Origin: Ichthyophonus hoferi
Taxonomy: Eukaryota; Opisthokonta; Ichthyosporea; Ichthyophonida; Ichthyophonidae
NCBI GenBank assembly: GCA_002751075.1
Contig: NAOQ01000088.1
Coordinates: forward strand, 21,767-85,766
Direction of reading: 5' to 3'
DNA: 64,000 nucleotides
Within the stretch, counting starts at the first letter, position 1; the number at the start of each line of letters is the position of its first letter. The notes under the pieces were generated by a model. It was not told the origin of the DNA. It did no database searches and saw nothing but the letters and a program-made list of their open reading frames with translations. Positions 38,368 to 63,899 of this stretch are shown here, in pieces. A program made the translations under genes and the position numbers.

Positions 38368-39850
38368 ATGGCTGCAACTACAGACTGGTATGTTGCGCGC
38401 GAAGTGCTGATCAGCAGTCTTCTAGAGTACGCTAAAAACACCACACTTCCACATGAGCAATTAAGGGTAAACGAGACGAGCAAAATTGAGAAATACAGCC
38501 ATAACAATAACAATAGTGGGTCAAGTTCGCCCAACTCTGCAAATACTCCACAATCCTCTACCAGTCCTTTTAACTTTCACCACACTGCAAGTACTCCCAG
38601 TGTTTGCGCGAGCGTCGGGTCGTACCATAATAGCTCAGGTGAATAATAAATTGTGCTGTTTTGGTTTTTTAGGATCTCATTCTTACCACTTCAATGCATT
38701 TTCCTACCTTTTTATGACGTTTTGTGCATCACACGATTATAACATGAGGAAAAGTTATTTCCAGATAAATGCATATATGCACCCTTACCTGAGTGCACCA
38801 ATGCCTCTGAAAACGAGTGTGTGGGAAGACAACAAAGCTTTTTTTATACATGCACCTTAAAAATTTGTAGGCAACGCATGTATATAGACTAGACATCTCC
38901 ATCCAGTACTTTCGGACTTATTTACTCAATACTAATATTTAACCTTCATCACACAGGTTCGCTACCCACGTCACCACAGCGACCGCAGGCTGCAACCCCG
39001 CCACTGAGTCCTGAAGGTGGTAACAGCAGCAGTGAAGAGTTCAAGCCAATGGCGGGTCAAGGGGTGGCCGAAGGACAGGCCTGTACTAACTGTCAAACAA
39101 CATACACCACAATGTGGAGGAAAGATGCTACCTGTCAGATTGTATGCAATGCATGTGGTCTATATGAACGGTTAAATAAGGTCCCAAGACCTCTGCATAT
39201 GGCAAACAAGAAAATTCACAGACGCAAACCCAGAAGACGCACCAACCCCGTTCACCCTCCAATACAGGTGTGTACTCATTTAGTGTGTTTTTTATGTTGC
39301 TTTTGCAGTTATAAATGCTATTTGAAATATTTCCAGAGTGTAGTTTTTAGTTTTTTAACTGAAAAATTTCCGGGTATATATCAGTGGGGGTAGTAAATTA
39401 GCAGTTTTGTGGAAATTTTAATATTCAATAACACTGCGCGTTCAAATCTCTCCTCTTCCAATACCCAAGGAAAATCATTCTAACTCGACCGTATTTGCAT
39501 ACCCACAGAGAGCCATTGCACCTCTCCTACCACCTACAAATGTGGGGCCATATAACAACGGCCCATTCTCTGGTAACCTCAACCATAATTCAGTCCCTAT
39601 GCCTTCTCGCATTCGTTCTTACCCAACACATTATAACCGCCCAAGCAGTTGCCACTCGCCGTCAAATATTAACAACTTTACCTCACCACAATCTCAGCCA
39701 CATAATAGCTTCCATCCACAATCCCAACCTATTTGGACACGTGAGGGCCCCATGGGCCACCACTTGGGTCCATATGATCCTAATGTATTTGGCGGTTCTT
39801 CTACAAATCTATTATCGCAGCTTGAACAACAATTACTTCAAAGAGTATGA
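38368..39850 (+). CDS. GATA: GATA-family zinc finger transcription factor
   Basis: Nuclear DNA-binding factor for WGATAR sites; animal GATA factors specify inner germ layers and related cell types. Three exons: 38368-38638, 38957-39267, 39509-39850; phases consistent; 307 aa. One class IV finger: CTNC, 17 residues, CNAC, with [20 protein letters not shown], followed by RPLHM and a basic tail [11 protein letters not shown] needed for DNA contact. It resembles the C-terminal finger of bilaterian GATAs; no N-terminal finger is encoded in these exons. The flanks are low-complexity: Asn/Ser-rich before the finger, Pro/Asn/His/Gln-rich after it. An in-frame stop upstream supports the start. AATAAA at 39981 is a plausible poly(A) signal. 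Complete and intact. Confidence 0.96.
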
Positions 39851-42332
39851 TATATATGATGGTTATGAATACCCTCCGAAACGAATTATAATTTTTACTT
39901 TTTATAGCAAATTTATTTATTTAGAAGAAAAAGGTCGCATTTTTGGCCGTTTAGTATGTTGCGCTCTCCTAAGCCTTTCTAATAAATACCTGTCCTGATA
40001 TTGGCTAATTAATTTTAAATGAAGCAATCTCTATTTTGGTTGGTCACCCTGTTGTTTTTCTAAAGCGCGTGAAATTTGGAATTTCATTGGTTTTTATTGC
40101 TGTGATTCTGTATTTTTGTACGACAGTCATTTTGTGAATTATTACCTTTTATAATGATCTGGTGGCTTGCTTATAGACTTTTGGGCTTTCAATTATTATG
40201 TGTTTGCCGATGTTAATGTAGTTGTGCTCAATATTCCGGTCCGAATAAAAACAGTCGTATGTAAATCCTTATTGGCTAATGTAGTTTACATGAAACCAGT
40301 AAGGCCCACTAGAATGTCTCGATCTTAATTCTTCAATTGGCTTAACGTGTGTCTTTATTTGGACGGCTTTTTAGCTGATGTCCGCATCGTTAATCCAATC
40401 GCTCATTTTGTTTGCTTAATCTAGACTGACTAATTATTTCATCTAACCCTTGAGTTCATTAAAACAATTAATATTGGACCAATTATTTCATGATCAGCTT
40501 TGTCGGCGGTACCACGTGCTCCTTCGGAGTTGATAATAATAATCTAAATATATACATCGTGATACCAAGCTTATGTACTGTACTTGCAAGTGCTTGGGAC
40601 ATTGGAGAATCAAATCATCGCCGCTTTATTGGCTTAACGGTATTGTATGTGTAAGAATGTTTTTGGCTGGGCAAGAAATAGTATAATGCACGAGCTGTGG
40701 TCACATTCTATTAAAATAATAGCAATATTTATTTTTTCTGAAAAAATCGTTCATATATTTTTATGCCTCATGTAGCATCATTATTGATGTGATAGTGAGA
40801 CTTAATTGCATTGTAATATCAATATTGAGGAGGCTTCGAAACACTGCTAATTAGTGTAGTGCAGTATCGTGTATGATATTATCACTTTTAATAAATTGCT
40901 TAACAGCGTAAACAATATGCTCCAAGTTCTATAGCGCAGAACGAGCTAACCTATACTTAAGAATTCATGCAAAACATAAGAGCAATAAAAATCATGTCTC
41001 AGAAGTATATATATATATATATGTATCACATGATTGAGTGGTAATAATAGTAATCGGTAATCAAAAAATAACATATATGGGTGATTATATTGAGTATCCG
41101 GTCGTATCTTATTTTAAACCCAATCAGTATTTAGATTGAGTTGGGAAGGACGGATTATACCGAAGGTTAACATGTAGGTAGCTTGTTTCGCTTGTTTCAG
41201 CAGACTATACGTGCAATGATCCTCCAATATTTTTGATAGTTTAACTCGGTTAATCACCGTATTATTATTATTTTGCCAAATATGCACAGCCTTGCCTTAA
41301 ATAAATCAATATATTATGATATATTTAGGTATGAATTGCACAAAAATTAGTGAGAGTTAAATTATTGATATTATTCTATATAAGTTCCATATTAAGTTGT
41401 AGTTTGCATCCAAATTTTCTCTCCTTGGGCACTGTTCACAACTCACAGCTTGCAGATGGCGGCTCACCTTCAATGAATTAACTGCTTTTAAGGGTAGCAC
41501 ATGTGGTATCTACCCACATACGGAATTAAACAATTCTATTATTAGAGTACAAATAAAGACAAATAACTTGCAACTATATCGGATTAAAATATCATATGAT
41601 GCATAATGTGATTGGATTAAAGAAACTGAGACTCTCGGGTTGCTATATAGAAAATGGCATTGTGATAGTCTCTAGCCGATTGCTACTTCAACATTAACTT
41701 AAATACATCACGGGCGGAGACTGTCGCAATAATAAAAAAGAAATACACATATATAAAAACATATATAGAATGTTGTTTATGTCCACTAGTGTATTTTCCA
41801 ATTTTTCTGTTTTGTTCATTTTGGATTGTTGCCTTAACTGGAATATTTTCAACCAATTAGGCAACTCGTGGCATGTGACACTTTGTTTATTTGACTAAGT
41901 TTTGTTCCAACAGATCTATCATTTGTTGCTGTACCTTATTTCTACTATGCTTGTCAAATATGTTATTCCGATTTTCATGAGCCCTACCTGTTCTATTTAC
42001 AGCTTCTTTTATTAAATTAATTATCAATATAAACTGCTAACCAATTACATCGGGACACAATCTAAATTTAATCGTAGATGTACTTTAATAAAATATCTTA
42101 TGTATGAGACTTTTATTTATCTATCATAATATATCAAAGTGATATCTACCAAGCACTAGCTAATCTACTGTTGCAAGCATTCTATGCCTTCTTGTACAAG
42201 AAATTTAAAACAAAAGAGTATAGATCAAAAGAGTTTTGCAAAATACAACAACTAAGACATAATTGAATTTAAATACACCAGGGTTCTAAAGGTTATCCCA
42301 ATGCGATGGACGGGTTGCAATGGCTTAGGTAA
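39851..42332. other. Intergenic, no gene seen
   Basis: Between GATA and the NSUN gene, up to the assembly gap. It contains the GATA 3' UTR, short TA and TTA runs, and no exon with a recognisable product on either strand. Confidence 0.5.
42201..42332 (+). repeat. 132-bp exact repeat, left of gap
   Basis: Identical base for base to 42680-42811 on the other side of the N run. Exact identity right up to both gap edges points to overlapping contig ends rather than a biological duplication. Confidence 0.97.
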
Positions 42333-42679
42333 NNNNNNNNNNNNNNNNNNNNNNNNNNNNNNNNNNNNNNNNNNNNNNNNNNNNNNNNNNNNNNNNNNNN
42401 NNNNNNNNNNNNNNNNNNNNNNNNNNNNNNNNNNNNNNNNNNNNNNNNNNNNNNNNNNNNNNNNNNNNNNNNNNNNNNNNNNNNNNNNNNNNNNNNNNNN
42501 NNNNNNNNNNNNNNNNNNNNNNNNNNNNNNNNNNNNNNNNNNNNNNNNNNNNNNNNNNNNNNNNNNNNNNNNNNNNNNNNNNNNNNNNNNNNNNNNNNNN
42601 NNNNNNNNNNNNNNNNNNNNNNNNNNNNNNNNNNNNNNNNNNNNNNNNNNNNNNNNNNNNNNNNNNNNNNNNNNNNNNN
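42333..42679. other. Assembly gap (347 N), probably false
   Basis: Run of N between two identical 132-bp flanks. Its length is probably a scaffolding estimate. Confidence 1.
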
Positions 42680-42811
42680 AAATTTAAAACAAAAGAGTAT
42701 AGATCAAAAGAGTTTTGCAAAATACAACAACTAAGACATAATTGAATTTAAATACACCAGGGTTCTAAAGGTTATCCCAATGCGATGGACGGGTTGCAAT
42801 GGCTTAGGTAA
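42680..42811 (+). repeat. 132-bp exact repeat, right of gap
   Basis: Second copy of the sequence at 42201-42332. Confidence 0.97.
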
Positions 42812-42914
42812 ACTCTTATCTGTTGATACTATACCTATAGTGATGTCTGTGCTATTGCTATTAGATAGACTCGTATATAGAATGTTGAAACAGCAAAATA
42901 TAGGGTAAGCATAG

Positions 42915-43225
42915 CATATCTTGTCTTTATTTTAAGCCGTTCCCCTGACAATGAAGGACGCCAAGGAGCGGGCTATAGTGTAATCAAAACTAGAAGCCCC
43001 GTCTCAACCACACAGTGGCTAATTTATATTATTCTAAATACATGGGATACAATGAGACTGTTCGGATCAAACTATATATATACCTAGTATGATATGATTG
43101 ATATACAGCAATTAATCTCAATGTGAATTATTACTACGTAGGTTTGTTAGATCATTTCTCTATTATGCGTACATATTAGTTAAATAATATTTAAATTGAT
43201 TAATAGCATATAATAAATAAATAGA
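42915..43225 (+). repeat. Dispersed repeat family, copy A
   Basis: Plus-orientation copy just downstream of the NSUN stop codon. It shares CCTGACAATGA, GGCTATAGTGTAA, CAACCACACAGTGG, CGGATCAAACTATATA, TTACTACGTAGG, TAGTTAAATAAT and TAGCATATAATAAATA with the other copies. It forms an inverted pair with copy B, about 1.1 kb apart. Confidence 0.85.
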
Positions 43226-43372
43226 ATCTATTTTATATTTCAATACAAATAAATAAATCAATAAGGAATCATTGTAACATATTACACGTGTTCCAACATA
43301 AAAAATAGAAAATAATAACTACAATGTAGTTAAGAGGAGCTTTGAAAGATATATTACATTATTTTATATTTA

Positions 43373-46300
43373 TTAAATTGCATTGCCACTCTTGGTAATC
43401 TTAGCAACAAATAGGCCACTGGTATGAGATATTACTGGATCAAATCTCAAACAGTGCGTCATAACTTTAGTGGCTGGCCAATGGGTGCAGTTTATCGAAC
43501 ACAGCTCGGCTGTTGAGTTGTTGGATAAAAACCATTCTACGACTTCTTCATTTTGCGCCTTGGTTAAACTACAAGTGCTGTATGTATGCAGATGAGAGAA
43601 AGAGTAAGTGGTTGAACATGTCTATGGATAGCTATTCATTTTTATATACAACAGTTATATAGGGCAAAATCAGTAAATGATTGGCCCCGTTTTAATCACA
43701 TGCAGTAGAAATATACTACCCATATAATATTAAGCACAATAATAATAGTATTACTAACTATTCTAATAATAATAACAACAATAGTAACATAACTAACAGT
43801 GTTAATAAAAATACCAGCAATAATAGTATTAGTACCTATATACTAGGGTGCCCCCTGGCTTCAACAATGTGTATCCTCGAGCTAGAAGAGCCTGTAGAGA
43901 GAGTGACAGAGATGAAAGATTAATTGTATATATATCTTGCTGGGGTACGCGTAATACGCTACAACGATTCTTTAATTAATTATTGATTTGGATTAAAATC
44001 TAAAATATACTATATTTATTTATTATCTTTTTTTAATAAATTTAAGCATTATTTAACTAATATGCACAATACTAAAGAAATTAATTATCAGACTTACGTA
44101 GTAATGATTGATATTGAGATTAATTCTTCTATACCATATTATATTGAGTATACAGTTCGATCTGAATTCTGTCTCCTCGCTTCACATGTGTTTAGAATGG
44201 TATAAATTAATCGTTGTATGGTTGAAACGAGGCCTCTAGTTTTGTTTTACACTATAGTTCGCTACCTGACATGCGTCATTGTCAGGCTAGCAGCATAAGA
44301 TAAACATAAAGTAAATATACCCTATGCTCTCCTGTTCCAACATATGATTGTGACTATATACATATATCGACAAGAAATTTAAAAGAAGAATCTAGACCTA
44401 TATCTTAATCATCATATCACCAACACTATTATATCATATTATAAAAGGTTATTAGCATTGATAAGGCATAGTATATCGTACCATATCATATATCTTATGA
44501 TATCATGCCATATATACCATCATATCCCATCATATCATACATTCTCTAATATCAGCTCATACCATGTATCATACATATACCATATACCATATACCATATA
44601 TCATATATCATATACCATACCATATATCATATACTATATATACCATGTACCATACCATAAACCAAATACCATACACCATATACCATATACCATATACCAT
44701 ACCATACACCAAATATTATATACCATATACCATACCATAAACCAAATACCATACACCATCTATCATATACCATAGACCATATACCATATACCATACACCA
44801 TATACCATCTATCATAACATATTGGTTCATATAACCTTACCCTTTGTAATGTAGTAATGGTTTCTATCCTATGGGGATCAAGAAAGCGCCGTTCAAACGA
44901 ATCCCAGCCCCACGATTGAAACTTGAGCATGTGCTTGAGAGAACCATCATGTGTACACTCTGCATCTACTAACACCTATTTGATGGGTAGAATGTCACAT
45001 CAATGATTTGGTGGGTTGAATTTTACATGCCAATGTTTTGATTGGTAAAAGATTTTGCTGTCCAATAAATAATGAAAATTAAATGATCTGTGTAGCTGTA
45101 AATATTTAAATTATTCAAAATTAAAACCGGTTATGTCAGAGTCAATGAGAAGTCATGATTACAGGTTAAAGCGTATTTATTGGGTCATTATCCTATAAGT
45201 GTTTTGATAGGTGAGATGGTATGGCTAGTGATGTAATGGAATGATAATATTGGCAATTACTACTTTTAATCCTCTGATCTAATTGGGAATAAGTCAATAA
45301 TAGTGAGGTAGTACAAGAGAATATGTATTCTTATATACAATTATACCAATTATATATATGTAATACTTTTATGTATCAATAAACCTGCCATACATAAATT
45401 GTACCTACCATATATAAATATATAATATACAGGTGCACATATGAATATTCAACAACAAATTTATATCAATAAATGCCAGAGATGAGATGAGATGCAATAT
45501 GTATGTACATGTAAGTATATATATATAGTAGAAGTAGAGGCAGCTTAGAACCTTTTCTTACAATTCATATAACAGGCATATATATATACACTAGGTATAT
45601 ATACTAGGTATATATGGTAAGCACTGGCCCAGCCTCATATTTAGATCTTATACTTACTACCTTCTTTTTCTTCTCTCTTTTCTTTCTCTAAATATATAAG
45701 GACTAGTGTGTAGATATATTTACACATACTATTGAATGCATACCTACTTACGATCACAAAATATATTTCCACACCCACCCACTGAGACTTACACAAACTC
45801 ATACTCCATCACCTTTATAAATATACATGGGTTCATATATATACTATAATACTATCAAAATACCATACCAATATACTATTATCCACTATTATACCAGCAC
45901 ACTATCCTACTATCGCACCATACCTTATCATACCTTCCCTCTCCCTCTCCCGGACTACACCTCCATCCTTTAGGTGTGTAATATAATTGGTGGCTCTTCG
46001 CACCTTCTTCCCTCTCCTGTATAACCTGTGCTCTCTTCTTAGCTCTTGATCGCTGTCTCTTAGACAATTTTATTCGCTTAACACTTCGCCCCTCTTCCTG
46101 ATTGGCTCCCTCATTCATACCCACTTGGTGCTCGTTTATGATTGGCTCTTTTTTATAATAGTCTATATCATTGGAGAGTAAGGATGTAGGAGGACCAATA
46201 GTAAAGGTTGTACCATCGCCTAGATAGAGGCAAGTATTGGATAACTTGTATTTATTAAGTACTGATTGGATAAAGAGTGTGAGATGGCGGGAAAACATCT

Positions 46301-47679
46301 AAAGATGTAAGTACGAAAGAGATGTGTAGGTGTAATGGTATTGATAGTATATGTAGGCATATAGAATGGTATAGCTCGTATATATCTCAATTCATCCAAG
46401 ATATAGTCAATCTATCTCTGTATATCCCACCACATCCTATCATCTTCTACTATCTCTTACTATATCCCATTATATCCTACTATATCCAATTACTTCCTAT
46501 TATATCCTACTACATCCCATTACTTCTTACTATATCCTACTATATCATATCCCACTATATCCCCTATGCACCCCTTACCTGTGCGGCAGGCAGCCAGCCT
46601 ATGTCTACACACATCAACCCCTGTAACAGTCCCGCTAACCCCTACCAAGTCTGCCAGCATAGAGAGTTTAGCGCCAGGTGCACAGCATAAATCTAGACAA
46701 TTATCCCCTTTCTGCACCCCTAAGGCAGCAACAGCTGCTCCTGAACTCACGTCTATCCCACTGATTTTTCCGGTTTTATATAGGGTAGTATTTGCTATTT
46801 TAACATCGCCTGGTAATTGGTAGAAGGTAGGTAGCCAAGGTACAGTTTGTATATTTTCTCCGAATTCCTTTTGTAGGTCAGCCAATGATAAGAGGGATCC
46901 TGGGCGAAGTCTACAAGGAAGGGGGAGAAAGGTGGGAGGAGAGGGTGGAGGAGAGGGTGTGGCTATATGTATAGATAGATGTGCATGTGTATGAGTGTAG
47001 GGATTTTTACGTGTTTATATACACATATGGATTTAAGGGACAGAGAGAAGGTGATCCTGTAGGCATTAATGTGTGCATGTAGATATATACGGAGGAGAAA
47101 AGTGTAATGCGATAGCATAATAATATAAAATAATAAAATACAATATAAGGCGATATAATATAACATAATTAGGAAGAATCAGAAAAAACTGATTTATTAG
47201 GTGTTACTACGATTATTATATAACATACATTATCTTAATTCATGTAATAGTATGACATAGGTATAAGTATAAGTATAAGTATAGGTATAGTTACAAGTAT
47301 AGATATAGGTATAGGTATAGGTGTAAGTATAGACGTAAGTATAAGCATAAGTATAGATATAGGTATAGGCATGGTATAGGCACCTTCAGGTCAGGATAAC
47401 AAGATCTAATTCGTTTAACTAATGGGTAAGTAGTGACTATCAATTTATTATTATTATTATTATTACTATGCAACCACAGCAAAAAACCCACCTAATAAAC
47501 CGGTGCAAGTTTCCCGCCAGTAAATATATATCTCGGTTGATGTTATTATCATCCAAAAACTTCAAAAAAGGAGCAGGGAACGCATTGATATCCACACTAC
47601 ATGCCTTCCCCGGCGTCAAACTAGGAGAGCCATTGACCGCATCGCTGTCAAAGTCATCTGAGCTTAGTCTTTCATCCAT
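43373..47679 (-). CDS. NSUN-family RNA cytosine-5 methyltransferase, divergent
   Basis: SAM-dependent RNA m5C methyltransferase of the RsmB/NOP2/Sun superfamily; the RNA target is unknown. Exons in transcript order: 47679-47492, 46910-46579, 46261-45924, 44975-44841, 43891-43836, 43577-43373; all phases agree; 417 aa. SAM site LDLCCAPGAKLSMLADL (about residues 135-151), then GVDVCRHRLAACR and LGDGTTF. Motif IV is VDAECTHDGS (about 289-298), where most NSUN proteins have DAPCSGxG; the cysteine is kept (C293). Motif VI YSTCSLTKAQNE carries the expected catalytic cysteine (C352). The C-terminus has RFDPVISHTSGLFVAKI. Between the SAM and motif IV blocks lies a charged insert with a strong nuclear-signal-like KRIKLSKRQRSRAKKR. 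An AATAAA overlaps the stop codon. It is not a clear orthologue of a named human NSUN, so no symbol is given. Confidence 0.9.
44010..44345 (-). repeat. Dispersed repeat family, copy B
   Basis: Reverse-complement copy in the intron between NSUN exons 4 and 5. With copy A it encloses the last two coding exons. Confidence 0.85.
44555..44820. repeat. ATACCAT-type tandem array
   Basis: Units of about 7-12 bp around TATACCATATACCATA with ACCAAATACC variants, in the same NSUN intron. The antisense frame reads as a Met/Val/Tyr/Gly/Ile/Trp string and is not a gene. Confidence 0.9.
46400..46565. repeat. TATATCC(T/C)A tandem array
   Basis: About 11-bp units around CTACTATATCCCATTA, in the intron between NSUN exons 2 and 3, immediately after the exon 2 donor in transcript direction. 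Confidence 0.85.
47257..47370. repeat. GTATAA/GTATAG hexamer array
   Basis: About 19 units of a drifting hexamer in NSUN intron 1. Not a telomere-type sequence. Confidence 0.9.
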
Positions 47680-49227
47680 TTTAGCGCTATGTTAACGGGT
47701 TAACCTAAGTATAAAGATATAAGAACAGATTTTATGTTAATGAATCTTAGACAACTACTGTAAGGGTTTGGTTGGCAGGTGGAAAAGTGGAAAGTTGTTA
47801 TTTATAATATTATGTATGATAGTATGCAAGTGTTGTACAGTGACTAGTATAGATACATTGTAATATGTATAGTAGCATATACAATAATATATAGTATAAT
47901 AGTATATTATGCATGTATTATAGTAAATAGTAATCGAGTGGTCATGTGAGCCTAATTAAAACTAATTACATGTGAACAAGTCATTATATTTCCGGGATTA
48001 TTTAGTTTATTTTTATTGGTTGGTGAGTAATTAATATTTTCATTAGCCAATGATTTACTAAATAAGGAAATAAACGATAAAACCCACCAATTGTTTATTA
48101 TATAATACATATAATAATGAATAGTAATAATTATTCGTCTATTATTAAGATGATTTTTAACTTTTACTCCATTAAAAATAAAACCAGTATCTGTAGTACT
48201 GAATTCCATTTGGCGTATGATGCTCCTATTTACAATCATGCTCGCTCATTTTATTTCCAATAATCCGCTATTCAATTGTAGCGATTCACAATGACTATAT
48301 AGAATAGTTGCATGATTTAAACTTAACGTCATGTGAGCTAATTAAATTGACAGGAAGCGTTCCAAAACAGACTAATAAGTTACGGCTTATGACATGGGAT
48401 TTGGTCATCCAATCACCCAGTATAGTTATAATCCTGGGTTGTGTGTATATACGCACGTATAAGCTAGTAGGGTTAGTAGTATGTGCAGGTACGTATATAT
48501 GGAAAGTCGTGAGATCCAGACTCCTTATAGTATAATGTTAAAACAAGAATATTTAATTATTTAGGTATTTCTTTATATAGCTGTAAGTATTCAATATTAT
48601 TAACAATTATTATTACATATGTATTCTGAAAAAATACTTCGTACAATCCATTGGTGTTAAATGGCAATCCAAGACGATTGATCAAAATTGAGCCAGTAAT
48701 GGTAGAGGCCCTGCGACTACATAATAAGCCATTTCAGATCACATCCTTTAAATTTTTGTAGCACATTCCTTAGGCATATTGCCTAAGGCAAGTCCTGCTG
48801 ACTTGTTTAATAAAAAAGTGTCTTAGCATATCTGTACTCCGTGTATACAAAGGGACACGTTAATACGCCCCTCAATTCGGTATTCTTTCTCCTTATAAAC
48901 GAATATAGATCACAGGAACGCTCTTGTCTCTACTTATTATTCTTAATATGGTAACAAAAAAGACTTAAATAGTCTATCATGGTCACAAAACCTGATAATT
49001 CTATTAATTTAACAATTCAAAAATACCGAAAACACTTCACCCCAACCCTACAATCCATCCACTGACTTCTACATGGGGAAACTCAATTTTATTACATCTA
49101 CATACTATGCAAATCTGCATTTGAATTATCAACATTTCCAGCTTCAAAGTGACACCAAAATAATTTACAAGAAAGACTGGGTGACACCCCACCCACACAT
49201 CACCGCAGCCTCCGACTGCCAGACGCC

Positions 49228-49320
49228 GCATGCCAGAGCCTACAGGAGAGCCAGAGCCAGAGCTTACAGCAGAGCCAGAGCCAGAGCCCGAGCCAGATTC
49301 AGATCCAGATCGAGAGCCTG
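49228..49320 (+). repeat. GAGCCA/GATCCA hexamer repeat
   Basis: An unusually GC-rich patch for this region. One frame codes about 30 alternating Glu/Pro then Asp/Ser/Pro residues after an ATG; another codes Arg/Ala/Ser. Either could be an isolated coding exon, but no partner exon was found. Confidence 0.6.
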
Positions 49321-50253
49321 GACCAAAGCAAACTGAATCATTGAATATACTAATGTAGTTTAGTCAACTCTCTTCCGTTTTTTTGCATTTTGGGTGCTAT
49401 GCCACGGTCATTTCTGGATATCATCAGGAATTATAAATAAGGATACTGTAATGATAAAGTTATTTTAAGTTTATACAGTTGTGAATTTTCAGTAATAAAT
49501 AACTTATTACAAAATGAAATAAATTTCTTCTCAATGTGGAGTTCATATTCATATTATAAAATCATGTAAAATAAAAATATACCATAATACATCACAATAT
49601 ACTAGAATACAATAAGATAATACAAGATAATATAATATAATACACTCTAATATACAATCATATAATATAATACAATATAATGTAATATAATACACAATAA
49701 TATACTATAATGATAATAGGTAATATACGGTATATCCTCCATTTAACATACTAGACAAACAACAACTACCTTCCGGTTGACAGAGTATGATAATACTTGA
49801 TCAGACTTAGAAAAACCACATTTCCGAGTAAACAAGTCTGCGAATTAATAAATTAAGCCACACGACTGTAGTCTTTAGAAATAATGTAATTATATTCGAT
49901 AGTCTTAATTACATTTTTAGATAAGCTCGAATGTTATCTAATGCGAACGCAAAGCAAATAGCTGCTATTGATTGGCTGAGCGGCAATCAATATAACCAAT
50001 AAAATGTGTTGTTAGAAATTTAGGTATTTCATATAGCCAATAACAACGCGTTATCGTTATGTTACGTTGATTTATTACATTACCCAATATAAATGGCTAT
50101 TTTACGTTTTCCTCTGTGACTTTGACCCAATGGCTAGTCAGTAGTAGTAAAATCACTAAGGCAATAGACTAAGGTAATATATTATATATTACATTCCGCT
50201 GTATTTTAATTAATTTATTATATCTTAGTGAGTCTAGACAACTTAACAGACAG

Positions 50254-50272
50254 GCTTGTACAGTGTACAAGC
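50254..50272. promoter_or_regulatory. 19-base palindrome
   Basis: GCTTGTACA-G-TGTACAAGC: two perfect 9-base arms around one base, about 450 bp upstream of the IRE1 start codon. It could be a dimeric factor site or chance. Confidence 0.3.
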
Positions 50273-50723
50273 TATCACACCTATAGAAATACGTAAACCT
50301 ACACGTAGTACGAAAGACAGAAACATATACCGAGGTATACTTTAATAACATAATATAACAACAGCATAACATAACATACCATTATATAATATAACATAAA
50401 GCCCAAAAGACCAACATAATATAGCATAACAGCATAACATATACCATAAGTAAAGTTTTCTAAGCGTATATTTTACAGAGGCAGTATAGAGAATTCTATA
50501 TGAAAACCACCTCCTTGTTTATTTTTTTATGCTACGCATTGTACTATATTGCATGAAAGGATATTTTTATTTATACAACAGTGCCTTCCTGGCCCCACTA
50601 TATGAGTGGTAGCAATATATATTTACGGATCTCCATCGATGCATCATTTCACACGACTGTAGAAACAGACCATAAGCAATCCGTGCATATTATACAATAC
50701 AGACGTTAAGCAAAGCTCTCAAC

Positions 50724-63681
<12,958 letters not shown>

Positions 63682-63899
63682 GTAATAACACTACTTTAGC
63701 TCTATACCATCCCCCTTGATTTATCTTGAAATATTAAGTATCTAAATCTACCAGTCTTTGTGGTGTAACGTAATTCTGATGTCATCATCTCTCATATACC
63801 AGTACCTTGTTTCACTCTCCTCATCTTCCCACTCCCATAATAGTATGATGATGATAGCAGATAAGGTATAAGGATAGGATAGGATAAAATATAAGATGG

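Larger units (their letters stand above)
47680..50723. promoter_or_regulatory. NSUN/IRE1 divergent intergenic interval
   Basis: 3 kb between divergent start codons. No convincing gene. It contains a GAGCCA-type hexamer repeat near 49228-49320, AT-rich simple sequence near 49560-49730, and a 19-base near-perfect palindrome at 50254-50272. Promoters for the two genes should lie near the two ends. Confidence 0.4.

Noticed and set aside
43373-43891. Idea that the exons between inverted copies A and B encode a transposase
   Set aside because: They continue the NSUN reading frame exactly (GYTLLKPGGTLVY then STCSLTKAQNE), so they are host exons.
44458-44830. Tyr/His/Ile-rich plus frame and Met/Val/Tyr/Gly minus frame
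   Set aside because: Both are translations of the ATACCAT array in an NSUN intron.
45879-46298. Long minus ORF read from its own Met (MFSRHL...)
   Set aside because: The first 12 codons and the last 15 or so are intronic; the phase-correct exon is 46261-45924, joining ACRT to VLNKYKL.
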